From Hoeflea ulvae (GTDB lineage: Bacteria; Pseudomonadota; Alphaproteobacteria; Rhizobiales; Rhizobiaceae), in contig NZ_JAOVZQ010000001.1 in assembly GCF_026619435.1 (NCBI RefSeq), positions 255,501-319,500 of the forward strand: 64,000 nucleotides of DNA, in the 5' to 3' direction. A program made the translations under genes and the position numbers. Shown here piece after piece: positions 7,628-16,886 of this stretch (position 1 is its first letter; each line of letters starts with the position of its first letter). The notes beneath the pieces were generated by a model. It was not told where the DNA came from. It saw only the letters and a program-made list of their open reading frames with translations, and did not search any database.

Positions 7628-8395
7628 TCAGTCTCCGGTTTGGGTGAGAAGGGTGTCGAGCAGTTGGGCTTCGAGCTGGACGGCTTCGGCCGAAGGCGCG
7701 TGGCCGAGGCGGGGACGGGGGCCGGGCACGGTGAATTCGGCGATGATCCGGGCGGGCCGACGCGAGAACACATAGATCCGGTCCGACAGCGCCACTGCCT
7801 CGCGCACATCATGGGTGACCAGCAATGTGGTCCACTGCGCCTGGCTCCAGCGGCGCTCGAACCAGCCCTGCATCTCCGCCCGGGTCAGCGCATCGAGCGC
7901 GCCGAAGGGTTCGTCGAGCAATTGCACGGCGCGGTTCTGCACGATGGTGCGCAACAATGCCGCGCGCTGGCGCATGCCGCCCGAAAGTTGCGCCGGATAA
8001 TGCTGCTCGAAACCGTCAAGCCCGAAGGCCGCAAACAGCGGCAGCACCCTGGCGCACGCCTCAGTCCGATCCATGCCCTGGACTTCCAGCCCGAGAATGA
8101 CATTGTCGATGATCCGCCGCCACGGCATCAGCGCGTCGCGCTGCGGCATGAAGGCGAAGGCTTCGGGCTTTGAGGACAACGGCGCGCCATTGACGCTGAT
8201 GCTGCCGCGATCCGCAGACAAAGCACCGGTGAGCAGCCGGAACAGGCTGGACTTGCCGCATCCGGACGGCCCGAGGATCGAGACGAACTCGCCTTTGGCC
8301 ACATGCAGCGAGATGTCGTCGAGCACCGCGGTGGCGCCCAGGGTCAGCGAGACTGAATCGAGCTCCAGCGCAATGGCATTGCCGGGCGCGCTCAT
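7628..8395 (-). CDS. thiZ: ABC transporter ATP-binding protein, thiamine-precursor uptake
   Basis: A 255-aa ATPase of the nitrate/taurine/HMP family. Walker A GPSGCGKSS, signature LSGGMRQRAALLR, Walker B VQLLDEPFGALDA and the switch histidine in LLVTHDVREAV are all present. I start at ATG 8395, which overlaps the thiX stop by 4 nt; the longer open frame upstream only shadows thiX. It energises import through ThiX of the ligand delivered by ThiY. Confidence 0.9.
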   Translation of the reverse strand: MSAPGNAIALELDSVSLTLGATAVLDDISLHVAKGEFVSILGPSGCGKSSLFRLLTGALSADRGSISVNGAPLSSKPEAFAFMPQRDALMPWRRIIDNVILGLEVQGMDRTEACARVLPLFAAFGLDGFEQHYPAQLSGGMRQRAALLRTIVQNRAVQLLDEPFGALDALTRAEMQGWFERRWSQAQWTTLLVTHDVREAVALSDRIYVFSRRPARIIAEFTVPGPRPRLGHAPSAEAVQLEAQLLDTLLTQTGD

Positions 8396-9180
8396 GGCGC
8401 AGCTCCCGCATGGCGCCAGCCCAGCACGATGCGTTGCAATAGCGCCGTGGCGCCGAACAGCACCAGCGTCAGCAACGAACTGATCACCACGGCGGCCAGC
8501 ATCAGGTCCGGGCGAAAACTGTTCTTGGCGTTGAGAATGACGATGCCGAGACCGGCGCGGGCGCCGACATATTCGGCAAATATCGCCGCCACCACCGCAT
8601 AGGTGATCGAGATCCGCAGGCCCGCGAAGAAATAGGGCATCGCCGAGGGAAAGCGGGCGCGGCGGAAAATGCTCCACCGCGAGGCGCCCATCGAGCCGAG
8701 CAGCGCCTCGATGTCGGGCTCGGTGGAGTCGTAGCCATCAACCAGCGCCACCAGCATCGGGAAGAAGGTGACCAGCGCCACCAGCAGGATCTTCGGCGTC
8801 AGCCCGAAACCGAACCACAGCACCACCAGCGGCGCGATCGCCACCAGCGGCAGGGTCTGGCTGATGACGAACACCGGAAACAGCGCCCGTCTGAGCTTCG
8901 GGGTGAAATCGATCAGCAACGACAGCGCGATGGCCACCGAGACCGAGAATGCGAAGCCGATCAGCGTTGCCTGCAGCGTCGGTAGCGTGTTGGCCCAGAG
9001 CATGTCGCGATTGGCGACGATCTGGCCCGCCACCCGCGAGGGCGCGGGCAACACCAGCGGCGAGATGCCCGAGACCCGGACATAGATCTCCCACAGGCAA
9101 AGCGCGGAAAGCACGCTTAGAATGGCCGGCAGACCCTGGACAAGCCTTGCCGCCGGAGCACCGGACGGAAACTGAGCCAT
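8392..9180 (-). CDS. thiX: ABC transporter permease, thiamine-precursor uptake
   Basis: A 262-aa inner-membrane permease with about six helices, of the SsuC/TauC/ThiX family. The cytoplasmic coupling motif is in EALLGSMGASRWSIFRRARFP (EAA loop), and VVLWFGFG plus YVGARAGLG are family-typical. It follows ykoF by 4 bp and overlaps thiZ by 4 nt, so it is clearly part of one transcript under the TPP riboswitch. Confidence 0.9.
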   Translation of the reverse strand: MAQFPSGAPAARLVQGLPAILSVLSALCLWEIYVRVSGISPLVLPAPSRVAGQIVANRDMLWANTLPTLQATLIGFAFSVSVAIALSLLIDFTPKLRRALFPVFVISQTLPLVAIAPLVVLWFGFGLTPKILLVALVTFFPMLVALVDGYDSTEPDIEALLGSMGASRWSIFRRARFPSAMPYFFAGLRISITYAVVAAIFAEYVGARAGLGIVILNAKNSFRPDLMLAAVVISSLLTLVLFGATALLQRIVLGWRHAGAAP

Positions 9181-9184
9181 GGGA

Positions 9185-9793
9185 TCAGCTGATCGAAGGG
9201 CTGTTGGCGGAAACCGTCAGATCAATGGTGACATGGCCCGCAGGTGGACCGAAGCGGCAGAAGGCCTCCTGCAGCGTGGCAAACACCGGGCCGGAATCGC
9301 CGGTCAGCCTTGTGCAAAAATTCTTCGACCGGTCGAAACAGCCGCTTGATTTGAGAAAGTCGATGCAGCCCATGATCTCGGCCATGTGGTCGCCGGCACC
9401 CATGACGTAGAGCGAGAACTGCGCCCGGGCGGTCTCGCCGGTCTCGGGCGCTTCAGCCAAGGCGGCCAGTGCCCCGGCCTGGCGGCTTGCAAGCGGCTCG
9501 GAGGGATTGGCCAGCGCTCCGGTCTGGCAGATCGGATCATCGGGTTCGCCGGGGCATCCGCGCGACAGCGTGGCGCGAAGCACGACATGATGCCGGGAAG
9601 CGGCGGCGGCGACATAGAGATCGCGCAGGGCCGGAAACAGCACTTCCGGCGGGCCGACAATCAGCGTCGAGATATCATCGGTCTCGATCCTGAGCCGCTC
9701 GCGATACGGATCGAGCGCCGAGAGCGACGACAGGATCACGTCGACGAACCCGTCGGTCATGGGGTAAAGGGAGATTTGCGCGCCTGCGAACAT
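9185..9793 (-). CDS. ykoF: YkoF-family thiamine/HMP-binding protein
   Basis: A 202-aa protein with the tandem ACT-like YkoF fold. B. subtilis YkoF binds thiamine, and YkoF-like proteins accompany thiamine-precursor transporters. The opening AQISLYPMTDGFVDVILSSL and the second repeat AQFSLYVMGAGDHMAEIM are visible, so the two internal half-domains are both present. It is the first gene behind the TPP riboswitch, with AAGGAGG before the ATG at 9793, sequence that also lies in the riboswitch expression platform. No signal peptide is seen, so it is probably cytoplasmic. Confidence 0.85.
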   Translation of the reverse strand: MFAGAQISLYPMTDGFVDVILSSLSALDPYRERLRIETDDISTLIVGPPEVLFPALRDLYVAAAASRHHVVLRATLSRGCPGEPDDPICQTGALANPSEPLASRQAGALAALAEAPETGETARAQFSLYVMGAGDHMAEIMGCIDFLKSSGCFDRSKNFCTRLTGDSGPVFATLQEAFCRFGPPAGHVTIDLTVSANSPSIS

Positions 9794-9802
9794 CTTGGTT
9801 CC

Positions 9803-9900
9803 TCCTTGCTACGCTGGCATTATCCAGATCAGCTTCGAGGGTACGTGGGCTTGGCGCCCACATCTCAGCCGCGGCTCTACGCGGCACCCCTGTGGTGAGG
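9803..9900 (-). promoter_or_regulatory. TPP (THI-box) riboswitch
   Basis: On the minus strand the conserved THI elements appear in order: CAGGGGTGCC, then GGCTGAGATG, a variable GGGCGCCAAGCCC stem, ACCCTCGAAGCTGATCTGG, and ATAATGCCAGCGTAGCAAGG. The last element runs straight into the AAGGAGG ribosome-binding site of ykoF, suggesting translational control by sequestration. It responds to thiamine pyrophosphate by family knowledge and identifies the operon as thiamine related. The CTGAGA and GATCTGGATAATGCCAGCGTAG core elements (read as two parts) are near consensus. Confidence 0.95.
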
Positions 9901-10059
9901 CGCATTCAACAGGATTTGCATGCAAATGCAAGGGTTTTGCCGCCCTCCCTGCAGATTTTTTTGGCGGTCTTGGAACCACTGACAGGAAAGGTCAGCGGTC
10001 CCGTCCGACGGGATCATGACAGAGCGCGAGCGCGGACATCCAGTTGCAACTCGGATGGA

Positions 10060-11724
10060 TCAGGGCAACGCTGCCTTGCGATCTGCCGGAACCACGGGCA
10101 TGTCGTGGCCTCCCGCAGGGCCCTTGCCAACGGACCCTTCCCGCGCCATTCCGTCGAGATGCTCTCCCCAGACGGTGTCATTGTTGCGCCCGGAAATCTT
10201 GGACCGGTACAGAGCGATGTCCGCCGCCTTTGAGCATGCGGCCAGCGACGTTCCGGCTTCGGGAGCGACTGCAATTCCGGCCGAAAAGGACAAGGCGTCC
10301 TCCAGCTCGGCAATGGTCCGGGTGGCATATTCATGCCGCCACTGTGCGCATCGCGCCAGCGCCTGGTCGCGGCTCGTGTCCGGCAACACGATGAGGAATT
10401 CCTCACCGCCATGGCGGAACGCCATTTCCGAGTCGTTCAAGCTGTCGCTGAGGATCGTGGCAAAGGACGCCAGGACCTTGTCGCCGACATCGTGCCCGTA
10501 GCGGTCATTGACCTGCTTGAAATAGTCCAGATCCACGATGATCAACGACACCGGTTCCTGTCCGCTCGCACCCGACAGCACCGGCGGGATGACGGTGCTG
10601 GCGTGGCGGCGATTGAAAAGCCCGGTCAGATGGTCGTGAAATGCCTGCTGTTCCAGCTTTTGCTGCAGACGCAGGTTTTCTTCAAGACGAAGCTTCAGCG
10701 CCTGCCCGGCATCGGAGAGTTCTTTCTGCGCGGCTTCGCGGGCGGTGACGTCGCGCAACACGATCATGACACTGCCTTGCCGGCCCCATGGTTCCAGCGG
10801 CTGGATGGACACCTCGAAAATCTTCCCCATGGCGGTGAAATGAACGAGGGGCTTTCTGCTCTCCCTCTGTGCGTTTGCTGCGAGGAATTGCATCAGCGGA
10901 TTGGATGACGGGAGTTTTGTCCCCACGGTTTCAGCGCTGAATCCTGTCAGTTTCTCTGCCGCCGGATTGACCTCGAGAACCAGGCCGCTTGGCTCCAGCA
11001 CCACGATCGGATCCGGCAGGATCTGGAAGATGATGTCTCGCGCAATCGGCGGTGCGATGAACAGCTTTCCGCGATGATGCGCAAACAGGACGGCCATCAC
11101 GGTCGCGCTGAAGGCAAATGGCGTAGGGTCATCGTTGAAGAGCCGGAATTCGAACAGGACGAAAGCCGCATTGCATGCCCAGGGCACACATGTTGCGACC
11201 AGGAGCGCAATCATCTGGCGCCTGTGCAGACGAGACGCCCGTTTCAGCTGCGAAATCGACAGCAGGCAGGCCATCAGCATGCACAGATACATTCCACCCA
11301 ACAACGCATAAAACAGCCATCCATAGGCGAAGCTCGGCCGCTCTGTGTTGATGATGCCGGTGTAGATCCAGTGGTGATAGCCATCCGTCAGCGCAGCGAA
11401 ACCTGCAAGCGCGCTGAGGACGAGCATGAGGGCGATTGGCAGGGGTCTGGTAACCCGGCTGAAGCCTGCATGATCAAGAAAGCCTGCCGACCAGAACAGC
11501 GGCGTGGCGATGATGCCGAACCAGGCGAGTCGATTGAAGAGGATCTTGTCCGACAGTTCCGCACTGTTGAGCCGCAGCACGACCATGGCGATCCACCAGA
11601 CCGACGCCACCGCCGCCAGCGCGAAGGCTATGCGCCCCGGCGCTACCGGCGACCGGATGATTCGTCCGACAACAAGGATCGCGAGCAGTGCGATCACCAG
11701 CAGGGTCGGGGTCGAATAATTCAT
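10060..11724 (-). CDS. Membrane diguanylate cyclase (7TM - PAS - GGDEF)
   Basis: A 554-aa protein. Residues 5-215 form seven helices like the histidine-kinase N-terminal 7TM domain. About 228-330 is a PAS domain (ILPDPIVVLEPSG), 333-362 is a coiled coil, and 363-530 is a GGDEF domain. The active-site motif is intact as GGEEF (439-443), with DLDYFKQVND upstream, so cyclic-di-GMP synthesis is expected. The inhibitory RxxD site is absent: the four residues at that place read NDSE. The C-terminal tail of about 30 residues is unstructured. It is a single gene convergent on no partner. Confidence 0.9.
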   Translation of the reverse strand: MNYSTPTLLVIALLAILVVGRIIRSPVAPGRIAFALAAVASVWWIAMVVLRLNSAELSDKILFNRLAWFGIIATPLFWSAGFLDHAGFSRVTRPLPIALMLVLSALAGFAALTDGYHHWIYTGIINTERPSFAYGWLFYALLGGMYLCMLMACLLSISQLKRASRLHRRQMIALLVATCVPWACNAAFVLFEFRLFNDDPTPFAFSATVMAVLFAHHRGKLFIAPPIARDIIFQILPDPIVVLEPSGLVLEVNPAAEKLTGFSAETVGTKLPSSNPLMQFLAANAQRESRKPLVHFTAMGKIFEVSIQPLEPWGRQGSVMIVLRDVTAREAAQKELSDAGQALKLRLEENLRLQQKLEQQAFHDHLTGLFNRRHASTVIPPVLSGASGQEPVSLIIVDLDYFKQVNDRYGHDVGDKVLASFATILSDSLNDSEMAFRHGGEEFLIVLPDTSRDQALARCAQWRHEYATRTIAELEDALSFSAGIAVAPEAGTSLAACSKAADIALYRSKISGRNNDTVWGEHLDGMAREGSVGKGPAGGHDMPVVPADRKAALP

Positions 11725-11994
11725 CGTCGGTCCTCAAGGCGTTCCGGCAGAGCGGGTTCCGCCGCGCAGCCAGGGATTTCTGATCCAGCCATACGCGAGT
11801 ATTCCTAACGAAGCTTTGTCATCCGCCACCTAATCTTGCCGCCCTGAACCCGGGCCGGCAAGCCGCGACGCCGCCGCGCTGCGGCCTGCAGGATGGTTTG
11901 TGACGGCACCGGCCAGACAAGGATCGCGCGGCGCCGGAAAGGATTTCCCGGCACCGCGTCTGGTTTTCATCACCTCATGGGGCTGAAGCCTGTC

Positions 11995-12423
11995 TCAGTG
12001 CGACCGCGCGTTTCCAAGGAAGGACACCTTCATCTTGCCCGAATAGGCGTTCATCTTGGCGCCGAACAGGGCGTGGTGCTTCTTGGCCAGGTAGGAATAT
12101 TCGCTTCCGCGGCAGTCGAGCATCTTGATCTGTCTGTAGCCCGAGCGGCGCAGGTTCTCGGCACCGCTGCGGCAATCCTTGCGGCTCACCTTGACCACTT
12201 CATTCTTGCGGCCGTTGCGGTGATCGCGGGTGGTGTCCTGCTTGGTGAGGCGGTGGTCGCGGGTCTGGACCGGCGCCGGCGCCCGGTGATCGCGGATCTT
12301 GCGTTCGACGGTGGCACGATGATCGCGGGCATTGATCGATGAATCGGCGGCCCGAACCGGGGTCTGGGCGAGGACGGCTGCCAGGCTGGCGGCGGCGAGG
12401 GTGAGAATGGATTTCGTCAACAT
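11995..12423 (-). CDS. Secreted protein with four RDHR repeats and a C-terminal two-cysteine domain
   Basis: A 142-aa protein I cannot name. It has a signal peptide (residues 1-25, ending TPVRA), then RDHR at 33, 44, 55 and 66, an exact 11-residue period with variable seven-residue linkers. The C-terminal part (about 82-138) holds DCRSGAENLRRSGYRQIKML, a second DC, and SYLAKKH...MNAYSGKM. That layout resembles small PepSY-like periplasmic domains common in rhizobia; this is inference. GGGAG precedes the ATG at 12423, and the longer open frame starting at 12570 has no signal peptide at its N-terminus. No metal or heme motif is certain, though the Asp/His/Arg repeats could bind ligands. Confidence 0.7.
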   Translation of the reverse strand: MLTKSILTLAAASLAAVLAQTPVRAADSSINARDHRATVERKIRDHRAPAPVQTRDHRLTKQDTTRDHRNGRKNEVVKVSRKDCRSGAENLRRSGYRQIKMLDCRGSEYSYLAKKHHALFGAKMNAYSGKMKVSFLGNARSH

Positions 12424-12630
12424 GATGTGGCTCCCTGTGATGTGTGCTTCAATGACCCCACCATGACCCGCAGAGCTTGAACCGTTTCTGAAGCCAGCAT
12501 TCATGGTCGGTTCATCTTGCCTGTCCGGCTTAGAGGCCGAAGCAGTCCGCACCGTTGCGGGAGCCCGCAAACAGTGTCAGAACTGAGCTCTCACCCGAGC
12601 CTGACCTGCTGCCATGCCGGACCCGAATTC

Positions 12631-13434
12631 ATGAAATACATCCTCCCGGTTCTGATCCTGCTGATCTCGTCGGCCTCCGGCGTAAGCGCAAGAACCATCT
12701 GCACCCTCATCGCCGATGCCAAATCCGGAGAGCTGTTGCTGAGCCAGGGGGATTGCAGCACCCGGGTCACCCCCGCCTCGACCTTCAAGATCCCGCTCGC
12801 GCTGATGGGATTTGAGTCGGGCTATCTCACCGGCGCACATGCACCGGTTCTGCCTTATAAGGCAGGCTATCCTGACTGGGGCGGGAGAAACTGGACCCAG
12901 CCCACCGATCCGCAGCGCTGGATGAAATTTTCTGTCGTCTGGTACTCCCAGCAGCTCACGGCTGCCTTGGGCATGGCGGAATTTCAACGATACACGCAGG
13001 CTTTCGGCTACGGAAATGCCGATGTCTCCGGCGATCCGGGCAAGAACAACGCGCTTGAACGCGCCTGGATCAGCTCTTCGCTCAAAATTGCACCGATCGA
13101 GCAGATCGCGTTCCTGCGTGGGCTGGTCAATGGCGATCTGCCTGTCAAACCCGCCGCCCGTGATCTGACCTTGGCACTGGTCGAGGCCACACCTGCGGCC
13201 GGCGGATGGACGATTTTCGGCAAGACCGGAGCTGCCTGTCCGCGCCAGGCGGACGGATCCTTCGACAGGGCGCGCGGCTGGGGCTGGTTTGTCGGCTGGG
13301 CCGAAAAAGGCGACCGGACTGTGGTGTTTGCGCGGCTCAACCAGGATGAAAAACGCGAAAAGGGCTCCGCCGGGATCAGAAACAAACAGGCGTTCCTGAA
13401 AGCGTGGCCCGAGCTGATCTCGTCCGGTCCGTGA
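12631..13434 (+). CDS. Class D (OXA-type) beta-lactamase
   Basis: A 267-aa periplasmic serine hydrolase with a signal peptide (1-20, SSASGVSA). All class D motifs are present: STFK at 50-53 (nucleophile Ser50, carbamylatable Lys53), SVV at 101-103, YGN at 127-129 and KTG at 198-200. Trp-rich GWGWFVGWAEK follows. It would hydrolyse beta-lactams; the spectrum cannot be read from sequence. The ATG at 12631 is chosen because it starts the signal peptide. It has no adjacent regulator or mobile element, so it looks like a resident chromosomal gene. Confidence 0.92.
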   Translation: MKYILPVLILLISSASGVSARTICTLIADAKSGELLLSQGDCSTRVTPASTFKIPLALMGFESGYLTGAHAPVLPYKAGYPDWGGRNWTQPTDPQRWMKFSVVWYSQQLTAALGMAEFQRYTQAFGYGNADVSGDPGKNNALERAWISSSLKIAPIEQIAFLRGLVNGDLPVKPAARDLTLALVEATPAAGGWTIFGKTGAACPRQADGSFDRARGWGWFVGWAEKGDRTVVFARLNQDEKREKGSAGIRNKQAFLKAWPELISSGP

Positions 13435-13510
13435 TCGCCGGCCATGCAATCCGGGCCGGTCAATTCCGTCCTGCCTTGACCGCATGGCCCTCGCCCCCAT
13501 ATTTCAAACC

Positions 13511-14593
13511 ATGAAACGTCGCTCCTTTCTCAAATTTTCCGCGCTTGCCGCCCTTTTCGGCCTTGGCGCATCGGGGACCTCCATGGCTCTTTCCCGCAAT
13601 GCCAACCGCTATCATTCCGGTCCGGTCAGCGATCATTTCGACGGGACGCGGTTCTTCAATCCCGACGGCGCCTCGCCCAAGGGATTTTCCGATCTGCTGA
13701 AATGGAAATTCGGCGGCACCCAGGTGAAATGGCCGGCGACCGTCACCAGCCCCTTTGCCCCGGCACGGCCCGACCCCCGGGTCGAGGGCGATGCGCTGAA
13801 GATCACCATGGTCGGTCACGCCACCATGCTGATCCAGACGGCCGGGCTCAATATTCTCACCGACCCGGTCTGGTCCGACCGCGCCAGTCCGCTCTCCTTT
13901 GCCGGGCCGAAGCGGGTCACCGCTCCCGGCATTGCATTCGAGGATCTGCCCGAGATCGACCTGGTGCTGCTCAGCCACAATCATTACGACCATCTCGATC
14001 TTGTCACACTGGCGCGGCTCAGACAGGCGCACAATCCGCTGGTGGTCACGCCCTTGGGCAATGACGCCATCATCCATGCGCACACGCCGAGCATGCGGGT
14101 GATCACCGCCGACTGGGGCCAGTCGGTCGAATCCGGTCCGGCCACCATCCATTTCGAGCCCTGCCATCACTGGTCGGCGCGCGGCATGAACGACCGTTCG
14201 ATGGCGCTCTGGGCGGCCTTTGTGATCGAGACCGCCGGTGGCAAGATCCTGCATATCGGCGACACCGGCTTCGACAAGGGCCGGCCCTACAAGAACGCCC
14301 GCGAAAAGCACGGCAAGTTCCGCGCCGCGATCCTGCCGGTTGGCGCCTATGAGCCACGCTGGTTCATGAAGGATCAGCACCAGAATCCCGACGAGGCGAT
14401 TGACGGCTTTCTGATGTCGGGCGCCGAATTTGCGCTGGGCCATCACTGGGGCACCTTCCAGCTCACCGACGAGGGCCGCGACGCGCCGGCGGAGGTGCTT
14501 GATGCCAAGCTGGCCGAAAAAGGCGTGGCCAAAGACCGGTTCCGGCCGCTGCATGCCGGCGAAAGCTGGGAAGCGCCCGCCACGAGCGTTTAG
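13511..14593 (+). CDS. Metallo-beta-lactamase-fold hydrolase, NAPE-PLD/UlaG-like, with Tat-like signal
   Basis: A 360-aa protein from ATG 13511 (an in-frame ATG at 13484 would add nine residues). The N-terminus [14 protein letters not shown] is a twin-arginine signal, so export of a folded metalloenzyme is likely. The metal-binding motif is HNHYDHLD, preceded by [20 protein letters not shown] and followed by HWSARG and IGDTGFD. This matches the N-acyl-phosphatidylethanolamine phospholipase D-like group. The substrate is unknown. It is followed at 81 bp by dapF and could share its transcript. Confidence 0.85.
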   Translation: MKRRSFLKFSALAALFGLGASGTSMALSRNANRYHSGPVSDHFDGTRFFNPDGASPKGFSDLLKWKFGGTQVKWPATVTSPFAPARPDPRVEGDALKITMVGHATMLIQTAGLNILTDPVWSDRASPLSFAGPKRVTAPGIAFEDLPEIDLVLLSHNHYDHLDLVTLARLRQAHNPLVVTPLGNDAIIHAHTPSMRVITADWGQSVESGPATIHFEPCHHWSARGMNDRSMALWAAFVIETAGGKILHIGDTGFDKGRPYKNAREKHGKFRAAILPVGAYEPRWFMKDQHQNPDEAIDGFLMSGAEFALGHHWGTFQLTDEGRDAPAEVLDAKLAEKGVAKDRFRPLHAGESWEAPATSV

Positions 14594-14673
14594 GCGCTGA
14601 GCCTGGTGGCCCCGCACTGGTAATTGCGGTGCATTTTTGCCATATAGGCCGTCAACAGCAACGGATGCGCAGC

Positions 14674-15552
14674 ATGGAACCGATGGTCCCTTTCGCCAAG
14701 ATGAACGGACTGGGCAACGACATTGTCGTCATCGACATGCGCGGCCGCAGCGATGCCGTGACTGCGGAAGCCGCGATTGCGCTGGCGTCCGGCGAACGCA
14801 CCGGCTTTGACCAGATCATGGCGATCCATGACACCGAGATTCACGGCGTCGATTACCGCATCGACATTCTCAACCGCGACGGCACCCGCGCCCAGGCCTG
14901 CGGCAACGGCACAAGATGCGTGGTGCAGGCGCTGGCATCGGAAACCGGACGCAAGAGTTTCACCTTCAAGACGCTGGCCGGCATTCTCAATGCCGAAGAG
15001 CACGAGGACGGGCTGATCTCGGTCGACATGGGCGTGCCGGAATTCCGCTGGGACAGGATCCCGCTGGCCGAAGAGTTTTTCGACACCACCCGCATCGAAT
15101 TGCAGATCGGCCCGATTGACGCGCCGCTGCTGCATTCGCCCTCGGTGATGTCGATGGGCAATCCGCATGCGATCTTCTGGGTCAAGGACGATGTCTGGGC
15201 GCATGATCTCGAGCGCTTCGGACCATTGCTGGAAAACCACCCGATCTTTCCCGAACGCGCCAATATCTCGATTGCCCGGGTGATCGATGCGTCGACCATG
15301 GATTTGAGAACCTGGGAGCGCGGCGTCGGCCTGACCCGCGCCTGCGGCTCGGCCGCCTGTGCGGCCGCCGTCTCGGCCTCGCGCACCGACCGCACCGGCC
15401 GCGTCGTCACCGTCAACCTGCCCGGCGGGCCGCTGAAGATCGACTGGCGCGCCAACAATCACGTGGTCATGACCGGCCCGGCCGAATGGGAATTTTCAGG
15501 CCGGGTCAATCCCGCAACCGGCGGCTGGCTGGCTGAAGAGGCGGTAGCGTGA
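14674..15552 (+). CDS. dapF: Diaminopimelate epimerase
   Basis: A 292-aa cytosolic enzyme converting LL- to meso-diaminopimelate for lysine and peptidoglycan. The two catalytic cysteines are in ACGNGTRC (Cys76) and ACGSAACA (Cys224). The N-terminus [15 protein letters not shown] is diagnostic. I chose ATG 14674, which gives the family length; upstream in-frame starts add a non-homologous leader. mtaB follows with a 4-nt overlap, beginning the conserved dapF-mtaB-ftsY-ispZ series. Confidence 0.96.
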   Translation: MEPMVPFAKMNGLGNDIVVIDMRGRSDAVTAEAAIALASGERTGFDQIMAIHDTEIHGVDYRIDILNRDGTRAQACGNGTRCVVQALASETGRKSFTFKTLAGILNAEEHEDGLISVDMGVPEFRWDRIPLAEEFFDTTRIELQIGPIDAPLLHSPSVMSMGNPHAIFWVKDDVWAHDLERFGPLLENHPIFPERANISIARVIDASTMDLRTWERGVGLTRACGSAACAAAVSASRTDRTGRVVTVNLPGGPLKIDWRANNHVVMTGPAEWEFSGRVNPATGGWLAEEAVA

Positions 15553-16862
15553 GCGGTGTCCGCGTCCTGACATTCGGATGCCGGCTCAACACCTTCGAAT
15601 CCGAGACCATGCGCACCGCGGCTGAGACCGCCGGGCTCAACAATGCGATTCTGGTCAACACCTGCGCGGTGACCGCCGACGCGGTGCGCCAGGCCGGGCA
15701 ATCGATCCGCCGGGCGCGGCGCGAAAACCCCGATGCCCGCATCGTCGTGTCGGGCTGCGCCGCCCAGACCGAGCCGGAGACCTTTGCGGCGATGGCCGAG
15801 GTCGACGCGGTGATCGGCAATGACGACAAGGGCCGGGTTTCGACCTATCGCAAATTGCCGGATTTCGGCGTCGCCGAGAGCGAAAAGATCCGCGTCAACG
15901 ACATCATGTCGGTGCGCGAGACCGCGCCGCAGATGATCGAGGCGGTGTCCGGCCATGCCCGCGCCTTCGTGCAGGTGCAGAACGGCTGCGATCATCGCTG
16001 CACCTTCTGCGTGATTCCCTTTGGCCGCGGCAATTCCCGCTCGGTGCCGATGGGCGCGGTGGTCGAGCAGATCGCCAAGCTGGTCGACAATGGCTATGAC
16101 GAAGCCGTCATTACCGGGGTCGACGCCACCAGCTATGGCGCCGACCTGCCCGGACAGCCAAAGCTCGGCACGCTGGCCGCCACCATTCTCAGGCAGGTGC
16201 CGGAGCTGAAACGGCTAAGGCTGTCGTCGATTGATTCGATCGAGGTCGACGACACGCTGATGGATCTGATCGCCAGCGAACCGCGCTTCATGCCTCATCT
16301 GCACCTGTCGCTGCAGCATGGCGACGACATGATCCTCAAGCGGATGAAACGGCGGCACGGCCGCGACGATGCGATCAAGTTCTGCCGCACCGTGCGTGAT
16401 CTCAGGCCGGGATTTGCCTTCGGCGCCGATCTGATTGCCGGGTTTCCGACCGAGACGGAAGAGATGTTTGCCCGCTCGCTCGACATCATCGACGAATGCG
16501 GCATTGCCTTTCTGCATGTCTTTCCCTATTCGCCGCGGGAGGGAACCCCGGCGGCACGGATGCCGCAGCTTGACCGCGGCCTGATCAAGCAACGCGCCGC
16601 GCGGCTGCGGGCCCATGGCGACAAGGCCTATGACGCGCATCTTGCGGACATGGCCGGAAAGGGCGGCACGCATTCGGTGCTGGTCGAGTTTTCAGGCACG
16701 GCGCGGACGGAAAATTTCACCCCGGTGGTTGCGTCAAACGCGCCAAGGGGCCAGATGGCGGTGATACGGGTGACCGGACGGGATGGCGATCACCTGACCG
16801 GCGAACTGGTTGGCACGGCAGCGGACGACGGGACCCCTCTCCCGACCCGCGCCACGGGCTGA
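15549..16862 (+). CDS. mtaB: tRNA t6A37 methylthiotransferase MtaB
   Basis: A 437-aa radical-SAM enzyme adding the 2-methylthio group to t6A37 of ANN-decoding tRNAs. Three N-terminal cysteines for the auxiliary cluster (Cys11, Cys39, Cys70) and the radical-SAM triad in CDHRCTFC (147, 151, 154) are visible. A TRAM-like domain lies at the C-terminus. The start is a GTG overlapping the dapF stop (GTGA). tsaD, needed for the t6A substrate, is at 63146. MiaB is the main look-alike, but CRLNTFE and the length favour MtaB. Confidence 0.93.
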   Translation: MSGVRVLTFGCRLNTFESETMRTAAETAGLNNAILVNTCAVTADAVRQAGQSIRRARRENPDARIVVSGCAAQTEPETFAAMAEVDAVIGNDDKGRVSTYRKLPDFGVAESEKIRVNDIMSVRETAPQMIEAVSGHARAFVQVQNGCDHRCTFCVIPFGRGNSRSVPMGAVVEQIAKLVDNGYDEAVITGVDATSYGADLPGQPKLGTLAATILRQVPELKRLRLSSIDSIEVDDTLMDLIASEPRFMPHLHLSLQHGDDMILKRMKRRHGRDDAIKFCRTVRDLRPGFAFGADLIAGFPTETEEMFARSLDIIDECGIAFLHVFPYSPREGTPAARMPQLDRGLIKQRAARLRAHGDKAYDAHLADMAGKGGTHSVLVEFSGTARTENFTPVVASNAPRGQMAVIRVTGRDGDHLTGELVGTAADDGTPLPTRATG

Positions 16863-16886
16863 CCCCAGCAAGGACGGCAGACAGGC

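Noticed and set aside
13460..14617. 385-codon open frame antisense to the metallo-hydrolase gene.
   Set aside because: Low-complexity His/Arg-rich translation typical of an antisense shadow.
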